Assembly (NCBI GenBank): GCA_905182585.1
Contig: CAJJCC010000033.1
Span: 1 to 43,647 of the forward strand
DNA: 43,647 nt
Direction of reading: 5' to 3'
Source: an uncultured Flavobacteriales bacterium
GTDB taxonomy: Bacteria > Bacteroidota > Bacteroidia > Flavobacteriales_C > GCA-002722245
The notes under the pieces are model-generated. The model ran no database searches, was not told where the DNA came from, and was given only the letters and a program-made list of their open reading frames with translations. Of the stretch, positions 1 through 9,700 are shown piece by piece. The translations under genes were made by a program, and so were the position numbers. How positions within the stretch are numbered: the stretch's first letter is position 1; each line of letters begins with the position of its first letter.

Positions 1-510
1 GAGCACAGGATCCACAAACAAAATAATTAACGTTAGTGAAGCTGGAACTTATATTGCCACTGTTACGGATTTAAATGGTTGTGAAAACCGAGATTCAATC
101 ACTTTGTCGTTTTATTCTCTTCCAAATTTTGATTTAGGTCCAGATACAACAATTTGTTCTGGAGATAACAAGCTATTAAATGCAGGAGAGGAATGGGAGA
201 GTTATTCTTGGAGCACAGGATCAACAACAAAAACAATTAATGTTAGCGAACCTGGAACTTATACTGTTATTGTTACCGATTCTGACGGTTGTCAAGGCTC
301 TGAAAATGTTAACATCTCAGTTTCAGTACAAGATTTCGATTTAGGCAATGATACAACTGTTTTTAATTTAGATTCTTTTTCATTGGATGCAGGAGAGGGT
401 TGGATTAGTTATGTTTGGGCTAATGAAGAAACAACTCAGGTAATTACTGTTGAATCAGGTGGCGTTTATTATGTTACTGTAACGAATTCATTTGGATGTG
501 AGTTGAGTGA
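1..510 (+). repeat. 210-bp tandem coding repeat (Ig-like units)
   Basis: The DNA starting at base 1 (gagcacagga...) recurs at 211 with the same opening decamer and close similarity for about 87 bases. A more diverged third unit lies near 421. The period of 210 bases equals 70 residues. This indicates duplication of the Ig-like unit, the first two copies being the more recent; more copies may lie upstream of the window. Confidence 0.75.
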
Positions 511-3500
511 TAGTTTAACTGTTACGTTGAGTTCCGAAGGAAATTGTTTTGCCGCTTTTGGTTATGAATCTGATAGTACTCATGTTTCTTTCACCAATAA
601 TTCGCAAGGTCTTTACACAGGCGTTCATTATGATTTTGGGGATGGAACTTCATCTAATCTTGATAACCCTGTTAAATCGTATAATCAATCAGGAACATAT
701 TCAGTATGTATAAATATTTTTGATAGTCTTACAGGGTGTGTTTCCGACTCTTGTTATTCAATAACAGTTTTGAAAGATACAAGCGAAGCTTTTTGTCAAG
801 CAGACTTTGAATTTACTTCAATAGGAGCTAAAAAGTTTGCTTTTTACAATACATCTATAGGTGATGGCACTGATGTGAAATGGGAATTTAACGGAGGAGA
901 AAATATAGTTAGATCGGATAGTACTGAATTCGAATTTCCGAACTCCGGATATTTTGAAGTTTGTTTAAGTGTTTACGATTCTTTTTCAAATTGTTTTAAT
1001 TCGATTTGTAAAACAATTGAAGTTGTTGATACAAATAGTGTGAATTGTCGTGCGGATTTTGATTTTTTCATTCAAAATACAGGAGAGGTTTTCTTTAATT
1101 CAAAAGCATTAGGTTCTTACAGTTCTGTTTATTTCTCTCTGGGAGACGGGATTTCAAAAGATACCTCAACATTTGGTTACAGTTATCAAAACTCTGGTCA
1201 TTATGAAGTATGCATGTCTGTTTATGATGCGCCTTCTGGTTGCCAAGATCAATACTGTGAACTAGTTGTCGTTAATTTGGATACATCTTCTCTGTTTTGT
1301 GAGGCAAAGATGGATGGTTTTGTAGATTCTGAAAATATTGCACATGCGATAAACCAATCTATCGGAGATTATACACATGCACATTGGGGTTTTGGAGACG
1401 GTAGCCAATCGTTTGAAAACAGTCCAACACATGAATTTCTTGCGTCCGGTTACTACAACATCTGTTTAAACATACACGATTCAGTATCAGGCTGTCAATC
1501 TTCCATTTGTGAAGAAGTAAACATAGAATTAGATTCATTGGCTGTTAACTGTTTAGCGGATTTTGAATTTATTGTAATAGATGAAGAGGTGACCTTTAAG
1601 AACATTTCTTTAGGAGGTAATTCCCACATGCATTGGTCATTTGGCGATGGATCGTACGATGATGGATCACCCGTTTCGTATAATTACAGGGAAACAGGCG
1701 TTTATGAAGTATGCTTATCCACTTGGGATAGTATTTCCGGTTGTCAGGCAACAGTTTGTAAACAAGTTTCCATTGTAAAAGACACGAATACTGTGTTTTG
1801 CTCGGCTAGCTTCGATTACATTCCGTTATCCAATGGAGAGATACAATTTAAGGATGCATCGATAGGGAACTATACGAATGTTCATTGGGATTTAGGAAAT
1901 GGTATATTCTCGGATAGTACTTCTCCAAAAGGGATTTATCCAAACAATGGTGTGTACCCTGTAACGGTAATGATTTGGGATAGCATTTCAAATTGTCAAT
2001 CGTCTTACAAAAAAGAAATAGCGATTGCTATTCATGAAGATTTAGTTGAATGTCATGCGAAATTCGAATTCTTCCCAATAAATGATTCCCTTGTTAAGTT
2101 TAAGAGTGTTTCACAAGGAGCTCATACAAATATCAATTGGGATTTTGGCGATGGAACTTTTTCCGAAGGGCAAAGTGAAGTTGAGCATATTTTCCCTCAT
2201 GGTGGTTTCTTTACTGTTTGTGTTGGTATTTACGACAATCAAACAGGTTGTCATGACTTAGTGTGCGATAATGTAGTCTTGTTAAAAGATACAGCAGTTG
2301 TTGATTGTCATGCTAATTTTGAATTTTTCCCAACCAATGGTTCAGAAGTAGTATTCAATAACGTTTCAGAAGGAACGTTTACGAAGTCTTTCTGGAAGTT
2401 TAGTACAGGGGTGTCAAGTTATGATGAACACCCAACGGTTAACTTTAAAGCTGGAGGGTTATATGGCGCTTGTTTAACCGTGTTTGACTCCGTTTTAGGA
2501 TGCCAGGATAAGTATTGTGCAGAAGTACCAATTATTGATGATACTACAAGTTATTGTGATGCACATTATGAATACTATATGGATTCCAGAACGGTTAATT
2601 TTTACCCAGAAATAAAGGGTGATATTACAGGCTGGATTTGGGATTATGATGATGGATTCAACTCAAATGATTCCTTTCCATCGCATACTTATGAAGAGGA
2701 TGGGGTTTATCAAGTTTGTTTAACAGTATACGATTCTTTAACCGGCTGTTTTAATACCTACTGCGATGCGATTTCAGTACTTGGAGATGTTACTCAATTG
2801 GATGACTATGTAAATGCAGACTTCACTTACTTCTTAGATCCAATTGATGGTAAGGTGTACTTTAAAGATGAGTCCGTAGGAAATCCAAGTAGTTGGTATT
2901 GGGATTTCGGAGATGGAGATTCGGCAGGTGTATATCAAAACCCATCATATGAGTATACTGAGGATGGATTTTATGAAGTGTGTTTAACGGTTAAAAATTC
3001 AAATAGTGGACAAGAGTCTAAGTGTGAAGTAATCTCAGTAGGAGATGTTTCAGATGCTTGTTATGCTAAGTTTGATTTTTACGCAAATGCTGTAACAGCT
3101 ACAGCTCACTTTGATAATAACACACTAGGGAGGATTACGGGTTACGATTGGGATTTTGGGGACTCAATTACATCTTTCCAATATCAGCCCGTCCATTCTT
3201 ATGCGGACACAGGGTTCTATCCAGTATGTTTAACAGTAAGGAATGATTCAGGTTGTATAAGAACATTCTGTAATGAAATAAGAGTAGGTAATGCTTTAGA
3301 AAATAAATGTCTTATTGGATGTGTATGGCCTGGAGATGCTAACTTGGATTTAGAGTCAAATCATTATGACATTTTACCAATGGGATTACATTACGGTGAA
3401 ACAGGTCCAAATAGAGAAGAGTCATCAAATGATTGGAGAGGTCATGAATCACAAGATTGGTCATCTAATCTTTGGGGTGATGTGAACAATAAACATGGTG

Positions 3501-4294
3501 ATGCAAATGGTGATGGGATAATTAATTTTTCAGATATTGAAATTATCGAAACTAATTTCGCTTATTCTCATCCTTGGCAGCCAAGAGCTCAAGCTGCTAA
3601 TCAATTATCTATCGATTGGGATGTGGATGACATTGATGTTGGTGAAACAGCTGTTTTAACGGTATCTGTTCCGGATTCAATTAATGTAACAATGTATGGT
3701 TTAGGATTTGAAATTGATTTAGATCCAGCAGTATTTGATTACGGAACAATTAGATATGATTTCGAAGGTTCTTGGCTAGGTACTGAGGGTGATGACTTAA
3801 TTACATTCGGGTTAGAAAACGAAGACCTAGGTCAAATCTATATTGCTGAATCTAGAAACGATCACAATGAGTTAAATGGAAATGGTGAACTAGTTAAGAT
3901 TTATGTAACCGCAAAAGCGAATTCTTCAAATACTGGAGCAATTTTAACAACTGAAGGTGGAATTACCGCGGAGGGAGATACGGTAAGTTTTGCAGGTGAA
4001 GTTGAAGAAGCAAGTGTAAACAGTATTGAAGAAAGAGGTGACTATTTAGTTAAGGATTTAAAAGTTTTTCCAAATCCAACTACTAATCAAATCTTATTTA
4101 ATTTACCAATAGGAACAACTACAGAATACATAATTGAGTTGTATGATAACGTTGGAGCATTGGTTTACTCAACTTCACAAATGAATGGAGGTTTAGTAAC
4201 ACAGAACCTTAAAGATTACCACTCTGGAGTTTATACAATTCAGGTTTCAAGTGATAAAGTAAAGTATATGCAAAAAGTAATTGTAACGAAATAG
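2..4294 (+). CDS. Giant T9SS-secreted surface protein with Ig-like and PKD repeats, dockerin-like and cohesin-like modules (5' end outside window)
   Basis: The frame is open from base 2, so the gene begins upstream; 1430 residues are visible. In order they show about two and a half Ig-like units of 70 residues (about 2-540) with the pattern 'Y.WSTG.TT..I.V...GTY.V.VTD..GC'. Eleven PKD repeats follow (about 545-3295), several with WDFGDG cores. A dockerin-like module lies at about 3320-3580, with calcium-loop motifs GDANLDLESNHYD and GDANGDGIINFSD. A cohesin-like beta domain follows (about 3600-4020), then a type A T9SS sorting tail from 'VFPNPTTNQ' (about 4065) to 'KVIVTK'. Most PKD repeats carry four cysteines. 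PKD and Ig modules usually form extended adhesive rods, and the tail predicts export by T9SS and cell-surface attachment. The ligand is unknown. The family type is clear; the adhesin role is inferred. Confidence 0.9.
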   Translation, partial: STGSTNKIINVSEAGTYIATVTDLNGCENRDSITLSFYSLPNFDLGPDTTICSGDNKLLNAGEEWESYSWSTGSTTKTINVSEPGTYTVIVTDSDGCQGSENVNISVSVQDFDLGNDTTVFNLDSFSLDAGEGWISYVWANEETTQVITVESGGVYYVTVTNSFGCELSDSLTVTLSSEGNCFAAFGYESDSTHVSFTNNSQGLYTGVHYDFGDGTSSNLDNPVKSYNQSGTYSVCINIFDSLTGCVSDSCYSITVLKDTSEAFCQADFEFTSIGAKKFAFYNTSIGDGTDVKWEFNGGENIVRSDSTEFEFPNSGYFEVCLSVYDSFSNCFNSICKTIEVVDTNSVNCRADFDFFIQNTGEVFFNSKALGSYSSVYFSLGDGISKDTSTFGYSYQNSGHYEVCMSVYDAPSGCQDQYCELVVVNLDTSSLFCEAKMDGFVDSENIAHAINQSIGDYTHAHWGFGDGSQSFENSPTHEFLASGYYNICLNIHDSVSGCQSSICEEVNIELDSLAVNCLADFEFIVIDEEVTFKNISLGGNSHMHWSFGDGSYDDGSPVSYNYRETGVYEVCLSTWDSISGCQATVCKQVSIVKDTNTVFCSASFDYIPLSNGEIQFKDASIGNYTNVHWDLGNGIFSDSTSPKGIYPNNGVYPVTVMIWDSISNCQSSYKKEIAIAIHEDLVECHAKFEFFPINDSLVKFKSVSQGAHTNINWDFGDGTFSEGQSEVEHIFPHGGFFTVCVGIYDNQTGCHDLVCDNVVLLKDTAVVDCHANFEFFPTNGSEVVFNNVSEGTFTKSFWKFSTGVSSYDEHPTVNFKAGGLYGACLTVFDSVLGCQDKYCAEVPIIDDTTSYCDAHYEYYMDSRTVNFYPEIKGDITGWIWDYDDGFNSNDSFPSHTYEEDGVYQVCLTVYDSLTGCFNTYCDAISVLGDVTQLDDYVNADFTYFLDPIDGKVYFKDESVGNPSSWYWDFGDGDSAGVYQNPSYEYTEDGFYEVCLTVKNSNSGQESKCEVISVGDVSDACYAKFDFYANAVTATAHFDNNTLGRITGYDWDFGDSITSFQYQPVHSYADTGFYPVCLTVRNDSGCIRTFCNEIRVGNALENKCLIGCVWPGDANLDLESNHYDILPMGLHYGETGPNREESSNDWRGHESQDWSSNLWGDVNNKHGDANGDGIINFSDIEIIETNFAYSHPWQPRAQAANQLSIDWDVDDIDVGETAVLTVSVPDSINVTMYGLGFEIDLDPAVFDYGTIRYDFEGSWLGTEGDDLITFGLENEDLGQIYIAESRNDHNELNGNGELVKIYVTAKANSSNTGAILTTEGGITAEGDTVSFAGEVEEASVNSIEERGDYLVKDLKVFPNPTTNQILFNLPIGTTTEYIIELYDNVGALVYSTSQMNGGLVTQNLKDYHSGVYTIQVSSDKVKYMQKVIVTK
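545..3295 (+). repeat. Eleven tandem PKD-domain coding repeats
   Basis: The units are about 82-87 residues long. Each typically begins C.A.F.F, continues through a W.FGDG-like core, then Y.VCL.V.DS.(S/T)GC and ends .C..I.V. Nine of eleven units keep all four cysteines at equivalent positions. Unit 6 (from about 1800) and unit 10 (from about 2815) each lack a different pair. Divergence between units is high, so the array is old compared with the Ig-like repeats upstream. Confidence 0.85.
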
Positions 4295-4311
4295 CATTAA
4301 TCAAAACGTTG

Positions 4312-4348
4312 AAAAGCCTCTTGTCATTTGACAAGAGGCTTTTTTTTT
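4312..4348 (+). terminator. Rho-independent terminator of the giant surface protein gene
   Basis: A perfect inverted repeat (AAAAGCCTCTTGTCA at 4312-4326, complement at 4329-4343) closes on a tiny TT-centred loop and runs into a T tract. It lies 18 bases after the stop codon. Confidence 0.9.
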
Positions 4349-4685
4349 ACTCGTAATTTATTAATGCGAGAAATGGTGTTTAAGAGACTTCTGATCGAGT
4401 ATAAAGTATTTTTAATAAAGTGTGTTTTGGTAAATTAAAAGTGCTCGTAAGTTTATAATATGAAAAAATTTAGGTCAAACATATTGTTCGAAAATGGAAT
4501 TTTTACGATTTAACATATAAAATATAGGAGGTTTAATAACCTCTCGTTTATGAAACTAATTCCTCGTTTTTCAACTCCGGATAATGGCGGATGTATTCTA
4601 TTTTAGAATGTACCGTTTATCAATAATCCTTTCAATTATTTACTTTTAATTAAAGGTTTATCAAGTAAACTTTAGTTCAAGCTGT
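4349..4685. other. Intergenic region, no gene seen
   Basis: About 340 bases lie between two terminators, and no transcript need cross them. I see no ORF of meaningful length. There is a short hairpin (GAGGTT-TAAT-AACCTC near 4527-4542) and an 18-codon reading frame from ATG 4550, neither convincing. It may be decayed sequence. Confidence 0.5.
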
Positions 4686-4720
4686 AAAAAAATGGTCAAC
4701 AGAAGTGTTGGCCATTTTTT
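4686..4720 (-). terminator. Terminator of the MBL hydrolase-hemL unit
   Basis: The stem has 14 pairs including one G-T wobble (AAAAAATGGTCAAC, arms up to 4700 and 4707-4720) around the loop AGAAGT. It is flanked by A and T tracts on both sides and lies just past the hemL stop codon. It could act on either strand, but only hemL transcription points into it closely. Confidence 0.85.
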
Positions 4721-4727
4721 TACGGAA

Positions 4728-6035
4728 TTACTTTAAACCAATGTCATTATTTACTTCGTCTAAAACTTCTATCAAGATTGAAGCAGCCTTTTTTAAAATC
4801 TCTGGAGTGTGTGCGGCGCTAATAAAGCCAACTTCATAACCTGAAGGACCTAAGTAAACTCCTTTGTTTAACAGTCTACCGAAAATAGCTTTAAAGTATT
4901 TTCCAACTTCCGCATCAATTTGATCTGGATTTTGAATTTTACCTTCTTCTCCGTAAGTGATCCAAAAAATAGACCCAACTGTTGGGATTTTAAGCTTGTA
5001 ACCGTTACTTGAAATGTGATCTTTTAAAATCTGTACAAAATCTAACGTTCTTTTTTCTTGATCTTTATAAAACCCGTCTTGAATTAAAATATCTAAAGTA
5101 GCTTTTCCAGCGCTCATAGCAACTGGATTTCCACTTAGTGTACCTGCTTGGTAAACATCTCCATCTGGAGCGATACAACTCATTATCTCAGCTGATGCTC
5201 CGTAGCATCCAACTGGCATCCCACCACCAATTATTTTACCATAAGTTACGATGTCGGGCTGAATGTTATATAATCCTGCAGCACCTTCAAACCCAACTCT
5301 AAATCCAGAAATTACTTCATCAAAAATAAGTAGAGCGCCATTAGCTTTTGCTGTGTCTTTTAAGAATTGAAGGTATTCTTTATCCTGTAGTAATAAACCA
5401 TTATTTGCTGGAATAGGTTCAATAATAATACATGCAACCTGATCCTTGTAATCTTCAAAAGCTTTTAGAACAGCTTCTTTGTTATTAATGGTTACTACAA
5501 GTGTTTCGTTTACAAATGATTCAGGAACACCTGCAGACGAAGAAGATCCGAAAGTAACTAAACCACTTCCTGCTTTTACTAATAGGTGATCAGCATGACC
5601 ATGATAGCATCCTTCAAATTTTATTATTTTATCCCTTCCTGTATAGCCTCTTGCTAATCGAATAGCACTCATTACAGCTTCAGTTCCAGAACTAACAAAC
5701 CTTATCTTTTCAACAAAACGGTTATTATTAATTAGTAATTCGGCCAATTCATTTTCTTGAATTGTTGGCGCTCCAAAAGATAAGCCATGCTCTGCTGCTG
5801 CAACAACAGCATCTTTTATTTTTTTATTATTGTGTCCAAGTATAAGTGGGCCCCAAGAAGCACAGAAATCTATATATTCATTTCCATCAGCATCAGTAAC
5901 AAAAGCTCCATTTCCTTTTGTTATAAAAACAGGAGTTCCGTCAACACTTTTAAAAGCTCTTACTGGAGAGTTAACACCACCAGGGAAATACTTAGAAGAT
6001 GTTTTATATAATTCGGATGATTTTGATTTGTTCAT
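4728..6035 (-). CDS. hemL: Glutamate-1-semialdehyde 2,1-aminomutase
   Basis: This PLP enzyme converts glutamate-1-semialdehyde to 5-aminolevulinate in the C5 route to heme. The 435 residues match the usual length of about 430. Visible hallmarks are the N-terminal 'FPGGVNSPVRAF', 'SSGTEAVMSAIRLAR' at about 115-129, 'FDEVISGFR' with the cofactor-binding Asp239, and 'YGKIIGGGMPVG' with the Schiff-base Lys267. The gene starts 17 bases after the MBL-fold hydrolase gene and is probably co-transcribed with it. A strong hairpin follows. The call is very secure. Confidence 0.97.
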   Translation of the reverse strand: MNKSKSSELYKTSSKYFPGGVNSPVRAFKSVDGTPVFITKGNGAFVTDADGNEYIDFCASWGPLILGHNNKKIKDAVVAAAEHGLSFGAPTIQENELAELLINNNRFVEKIRFVSSGTEAVMSAIRLARGYTGRDKIIKFEGCYHGHADHLLVKAGSGLVTFGSSSSAGVPESFVNETLVVTINNKEAVLKAFEDYKDQVACIIIEPIPANNGLLLQDKEYLQFLKDTAKANGALLIFDEVISGFRVGFEGAAGLYNIQPDIVTYGKIIGGGMPVGCYGASAEIMSCIAPDGDVYQAGTLSGNPVAMSAGKATLDILIQDGFYKDQEKRTLDFVQILKDHISSNGYKLKIPTVGSIFWITYGEEGKIQNPDQIDAEVGKYFKAIFGRLLNKGVYLGPSGYEVGFISAAHTPEILKKAASILIEVLDEVNNDIGLK

Positions 6036-6052
6036 GATGTTTAATTTTTAAA

Positions 6053-6718
6053 TTAAGAATTAGTTGGAGCTTCTTTTGGGTATTGTAAAATAGGGTTAGT
6101 GTTTTTTTCTGCACCTATAGTTGTTTCTCCCATATGTCCAGCGTATATTAAATATTCATCGGGTAATGAGAACAGTTTTTCTTGAATACTTTTTGATAAT
6201 GTATATACATTTCCTCCAGGTAAATCGTATCGTCCAAAACTTCCTTTAAAAAGAACATCTCCGTTAATTATGAATTTATCTTCATGAGATATAAATGCGA
6301 TATGGCCTGGTGAATGGCCTGGTACAAAAATAACATCCAAAATAGAATTTCCAAATTTGACTTGATCACCTTCATTTAAAAACACTTCTATTTCGGGAGA
6401 TAAATCCCCTTTTATTCCATATTGTAATCCCCATGTAGGACTTTGCTCCAATACAGGGACTTCCAATTTATTAGCTTCTAGCTTTAAATTAAATTCTTTG
6501 GAAATAATATAATTTCCTTGAATGTGATCGATGTGGCAATGTGTATTAAGAAGTTTAACGGGCTTGAAACCGTTTTCTTTTATAAAATTAACAAGGTGAG
6601 ATTTTTCTTCAGGACCATAACATCCTGGATCAATTACAACACATTCCTTCGTTTCATCGTAAAGAAGGTAAGTGTTTTCTTGAAAAGGATTAAATGTGAA
6701 TTTTTCAATAGTAATCAT
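6053..6718 (-). CDS. MBL-fold metallo-hydrolase (glyoxalase II-like)
   Basis: At 221 residues this is a compact metallo-beta-lactamase-fold enzyme. The zinc motif THCHIDH gives His60, His62, Asp64 and His65; further ligand candidates are His135 in 'PGHSPGHIAF', Asp154 in 'INGDVLF' and His195 in 'YAGHMGETT'. This is the pattern of glyoxalase II-type and YcbL-type thiolester hydrolases. It lacks the long C-terminal substrate domain of classical glyoxalase II, so the substrate is uncertain. It is the first gene of a two-gene unit with hemL and diverges from the barrel-protein gene at 6794. Confidence 0.88.
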   Translation of the reverse strand: MITIEKFTFNPFQENTYLLYDETKECVVIDPGCYGPEEKSHLVNFIKENGFKPVKLLNTHCHIDHIQGNYIISKEFNLKLEANKLEVPVLEQSPTWGLQYGIKGDLSPEIEVFLNEGDQVKFGNSILDVIFVPGHSPGHIAFISHEDKFIINGDVLFKGSFGRYDLPGGNVYTLSKSIQEKLFSLPDEYLIYAGHMGETTIGAEKNTNPILQYPKEAPTNS

Positions 6719-6747
6719 ACTCTAAAGTTAATTCTTAATTACACGAA

Positions 6748-6776
6748 TTGGTAACAATATTTGTAAAACATATTTG
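6748..6776 (+). promoter_or_regulatory. Candidate Bacteroidota promoter for the barrel-protein gene
   Basis: TTG (6748-6750), an 18-base spacer, then CATATTTG (6769-6776), one mismatch from TAnnTTTG. A start about 7 bases downstream would leave a leader of roughly 10 bases before the ATG at 6794. The assignment rests on consensus matching only. Confidence 0.4.
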
Positions 6777-6793
6777 TTACTTTAGATTTTGTT

Positions 6794-9700
6794 ATGCAGA
6801 GGTCAAAAGGGTATATAATTATCATACTTATTCTTTTAGGGAATTTATCGAAGGGTCAGTTTTATAATGGATCTCAGGTTGATTTTGGAAAAAACCGCGT
6901 GCAGTTTAATGATTACTTATGGAGTCATTATAAATATGAGCAATTCAATATTTATTTTTATGAGGAAGGAAAGAATATAGCAGACTATCTGGCTCGATCA
7001 GCTCATTTGCAACTTTCTTCACTAGAAGCTCAATTCGAGCATAGATTAAAACGAAAAATTCAGTTTGTAATTTATAATACACAGAATCAATCTAGAGAAA
7101 GTAACATCGGAAACTATCCAGATGAAAATTTAAACCCTGGGGGCTTCGCTCGGATATTAGGAAATAAGGTGTTTGTTTATTTTGATGGAAATCATAAGAA
7201 TTTTGATAAACAAATAAGAAGTGGGGTTGCCAAAGTTTTAGTAGATGAGATTGTTTACGGAGATGAGTTATCTGATGAGATAAAAAATGGAGTAATTATA
7301 AATTTTCCGTCCTGGTTTAAAGATGGATTAATATCCTACTTAAGTGAAAAGTGGAGTATAGAGACTGAAAATAAAGTAAAGTCTTATATGAAGTTGAATA
7401 AGTTTAAGAACTTCAGTTGGCTTGCTGGTGAAGAGGCTATTTATGCGGGACACTCAATTTGGTATTACATTGCAGATGTTTACGGGAAGCAAGCAGTTTC
7501 CGATGTTTTGTATATGTCAAAAGTGAGTAGAAACACCTCGGATGGCTTGCTTTTTATACTTGGAAAAAGTACTGATAATTTAGTGACGGATTGGGAAAAC
7601 TATTTTAAATCAAGATTTATATCAGATAATAAAGGAAAAGAGATCATTCAAAACGATAAGAGTGCTCTTGTTCGAGTAAAAAAATCAAAACGATATGATA
7701 GACTTTGTCTTAACTCAAAAGAAAGCCACCTTGCTTTCACAACCAATAAATTAAGTCAGCAAAAAGTTATTGTTTCTGAATTTGGAAATAAAAAAAACCA
7801 AAAGGTAATATTAACACTTGGTCAAAAATTAGATGTCGTTCCCGATTATTCTTTTCCTGTATTATGTTGGCATCCGATTGGAGATGTTTTAAGTGTTTTT
7901 TACGAGTATAGAGGCGATTTGTATTGGATGACTTACAACATAGTAACCAAAGAGAAAATCAAAACGAAACTCTTTCAATTCGAAAAAATATTGGATGCAA
8001 ACTATTCAGGTAATGGACGGAAAATTGCTTTGTCTGCTGTTGTTAAGGGTAAAACAGATATTTATGTTTTGGATGTAAGCAGTCGTTCGCAAGAGCAAAT
8101 AACTAATGATTATTACGATGATCGATATCCTATATTTATTAATAACTCAAAAGATATTGTGTTTTCGAGTAATCGAGAGGATAATTCAATGGAAGTAGGT
8201 GGGGATAGGAATGTAGTTTATGCACATCCTAGTGATTTATTTATGTATTCCTATAGCAACAAGAAAAACTTTTATTACTCACCGCAGATTCTTCGTAGGG
8301 TAACCAAAACACCTTTGGCTAATGAGAAAATGCCAGTGGAGTTAAGTGAAAATAAAATCAGGTATTTAAGTGATGCGAATGGTATTTACAATGAATGGGA
8401 AGCTATTTTGGACAGTGGAGTAGCATTTGTTGATACGGTAATTCATTATCGTTATTTCTCAAGATTAAAGGCGACTTCTAATGTAAATTCAAATATATTA
8501 TGGCATTCATCGAATGGAAAAAAAATTGCTCGAATATTTAAGGATGGAGATCGAAATCAACTTAATGTTAACTCCTTTGGGGAGTTAGAATACAACTTAG
8601 TTCCAACTCAGTTTAAGAAAACTTTGGGTGCCGAAAAAGTTGAAGTTGATAAAGGAAGTGAAAGTTTAAAAGTGATTACTATTGATAGTATCCGTAATAG
8701 AATTAAGAAAAATCCAGACTTTGTTTACACGGATTTTTATTTATTTCAAGATGAAATGGAAGGGCGTTTAAAAGATTCGGTAATTCAGGTAGATAAGCCA
8801 AATCGAAGTTCATCTTTTCAATTACTATCTAAGTTTGGATTTCCAACATCAGACTCCATAGCTCGGAAGGTGAAAATGAGAAATTATGAGCTTTCATTTA
8901 AAACAGCAGAGGTTTCCTTAGATTTGGATAATCGTTTTTTAAACCCTCAATATCAAAGGTACTCAGGAGGAACAGCTTATCCAATGCCAGGTATGAATGG
9001 TTTTATGAAGTATTCTGTGATTGATTTACTGGAAGATCATTTAATTACTGGAGGAATCCGAATGGCTGATTTATTGAGCAATGAGTTGTTTTTGAGCTAT
9101 AGTGATCGGGAAAAGCGATTGGATAAGCAGTATTTGTTATACCGAGGGACGAATACAGACGTAAGCGAATCGACCAATTATATTAAAAATATAACGTACG
9201 AAGGTATTTATAGGCTTACTTACCCTTTATCTATTGTTGACAGGTTTTCTACAACATTTTCTTTACGATATGATCAATTTATTCCATTAAGTGCAAGTAA
9301 AGAGTTATTGTTAACTCCAATAGTAAACGAGTTTTGGCCAAGTATACGAGCTGACTATATATTTGACAACACAAGATACCTTGGTAAGAATATATTCACG
9401 GGTTTGAGGTTTAAACTATTCTCTGAGGTTTATCAAGAAGCTCCTCAATGGAATAATCAAATGTTAACATATGGAGCTGATTTTAGATATTACCTTAAGT
9501 TACATCGATCTTTAATCTTGGCGAACCGGTTTTCAGGGGGATCGTCTTTAGGGAGTCAAAGGTTAATATATTATATGGGAGGTGTGGACTCTTGGGCGAC
9601 TCCTCAGTTTAACCAAGAATTAGATCCAGGTGAACTTCCAAATCAATCAGACTATGCTTTTCAAACTTTAGCAACTAATATGAGAGGTTTTACTCAAAAT

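Noticed and set aside
4550-4606. An 18-codon frame starting ATG after an AGGAGG-like sequence in the 4.3-4.7 kb gap
   Set aside because: The AGGAGG lies about 18 bases from the ATG, Shine-Dalgarno use is rare in this group, and the peptide has no recognisable feature.
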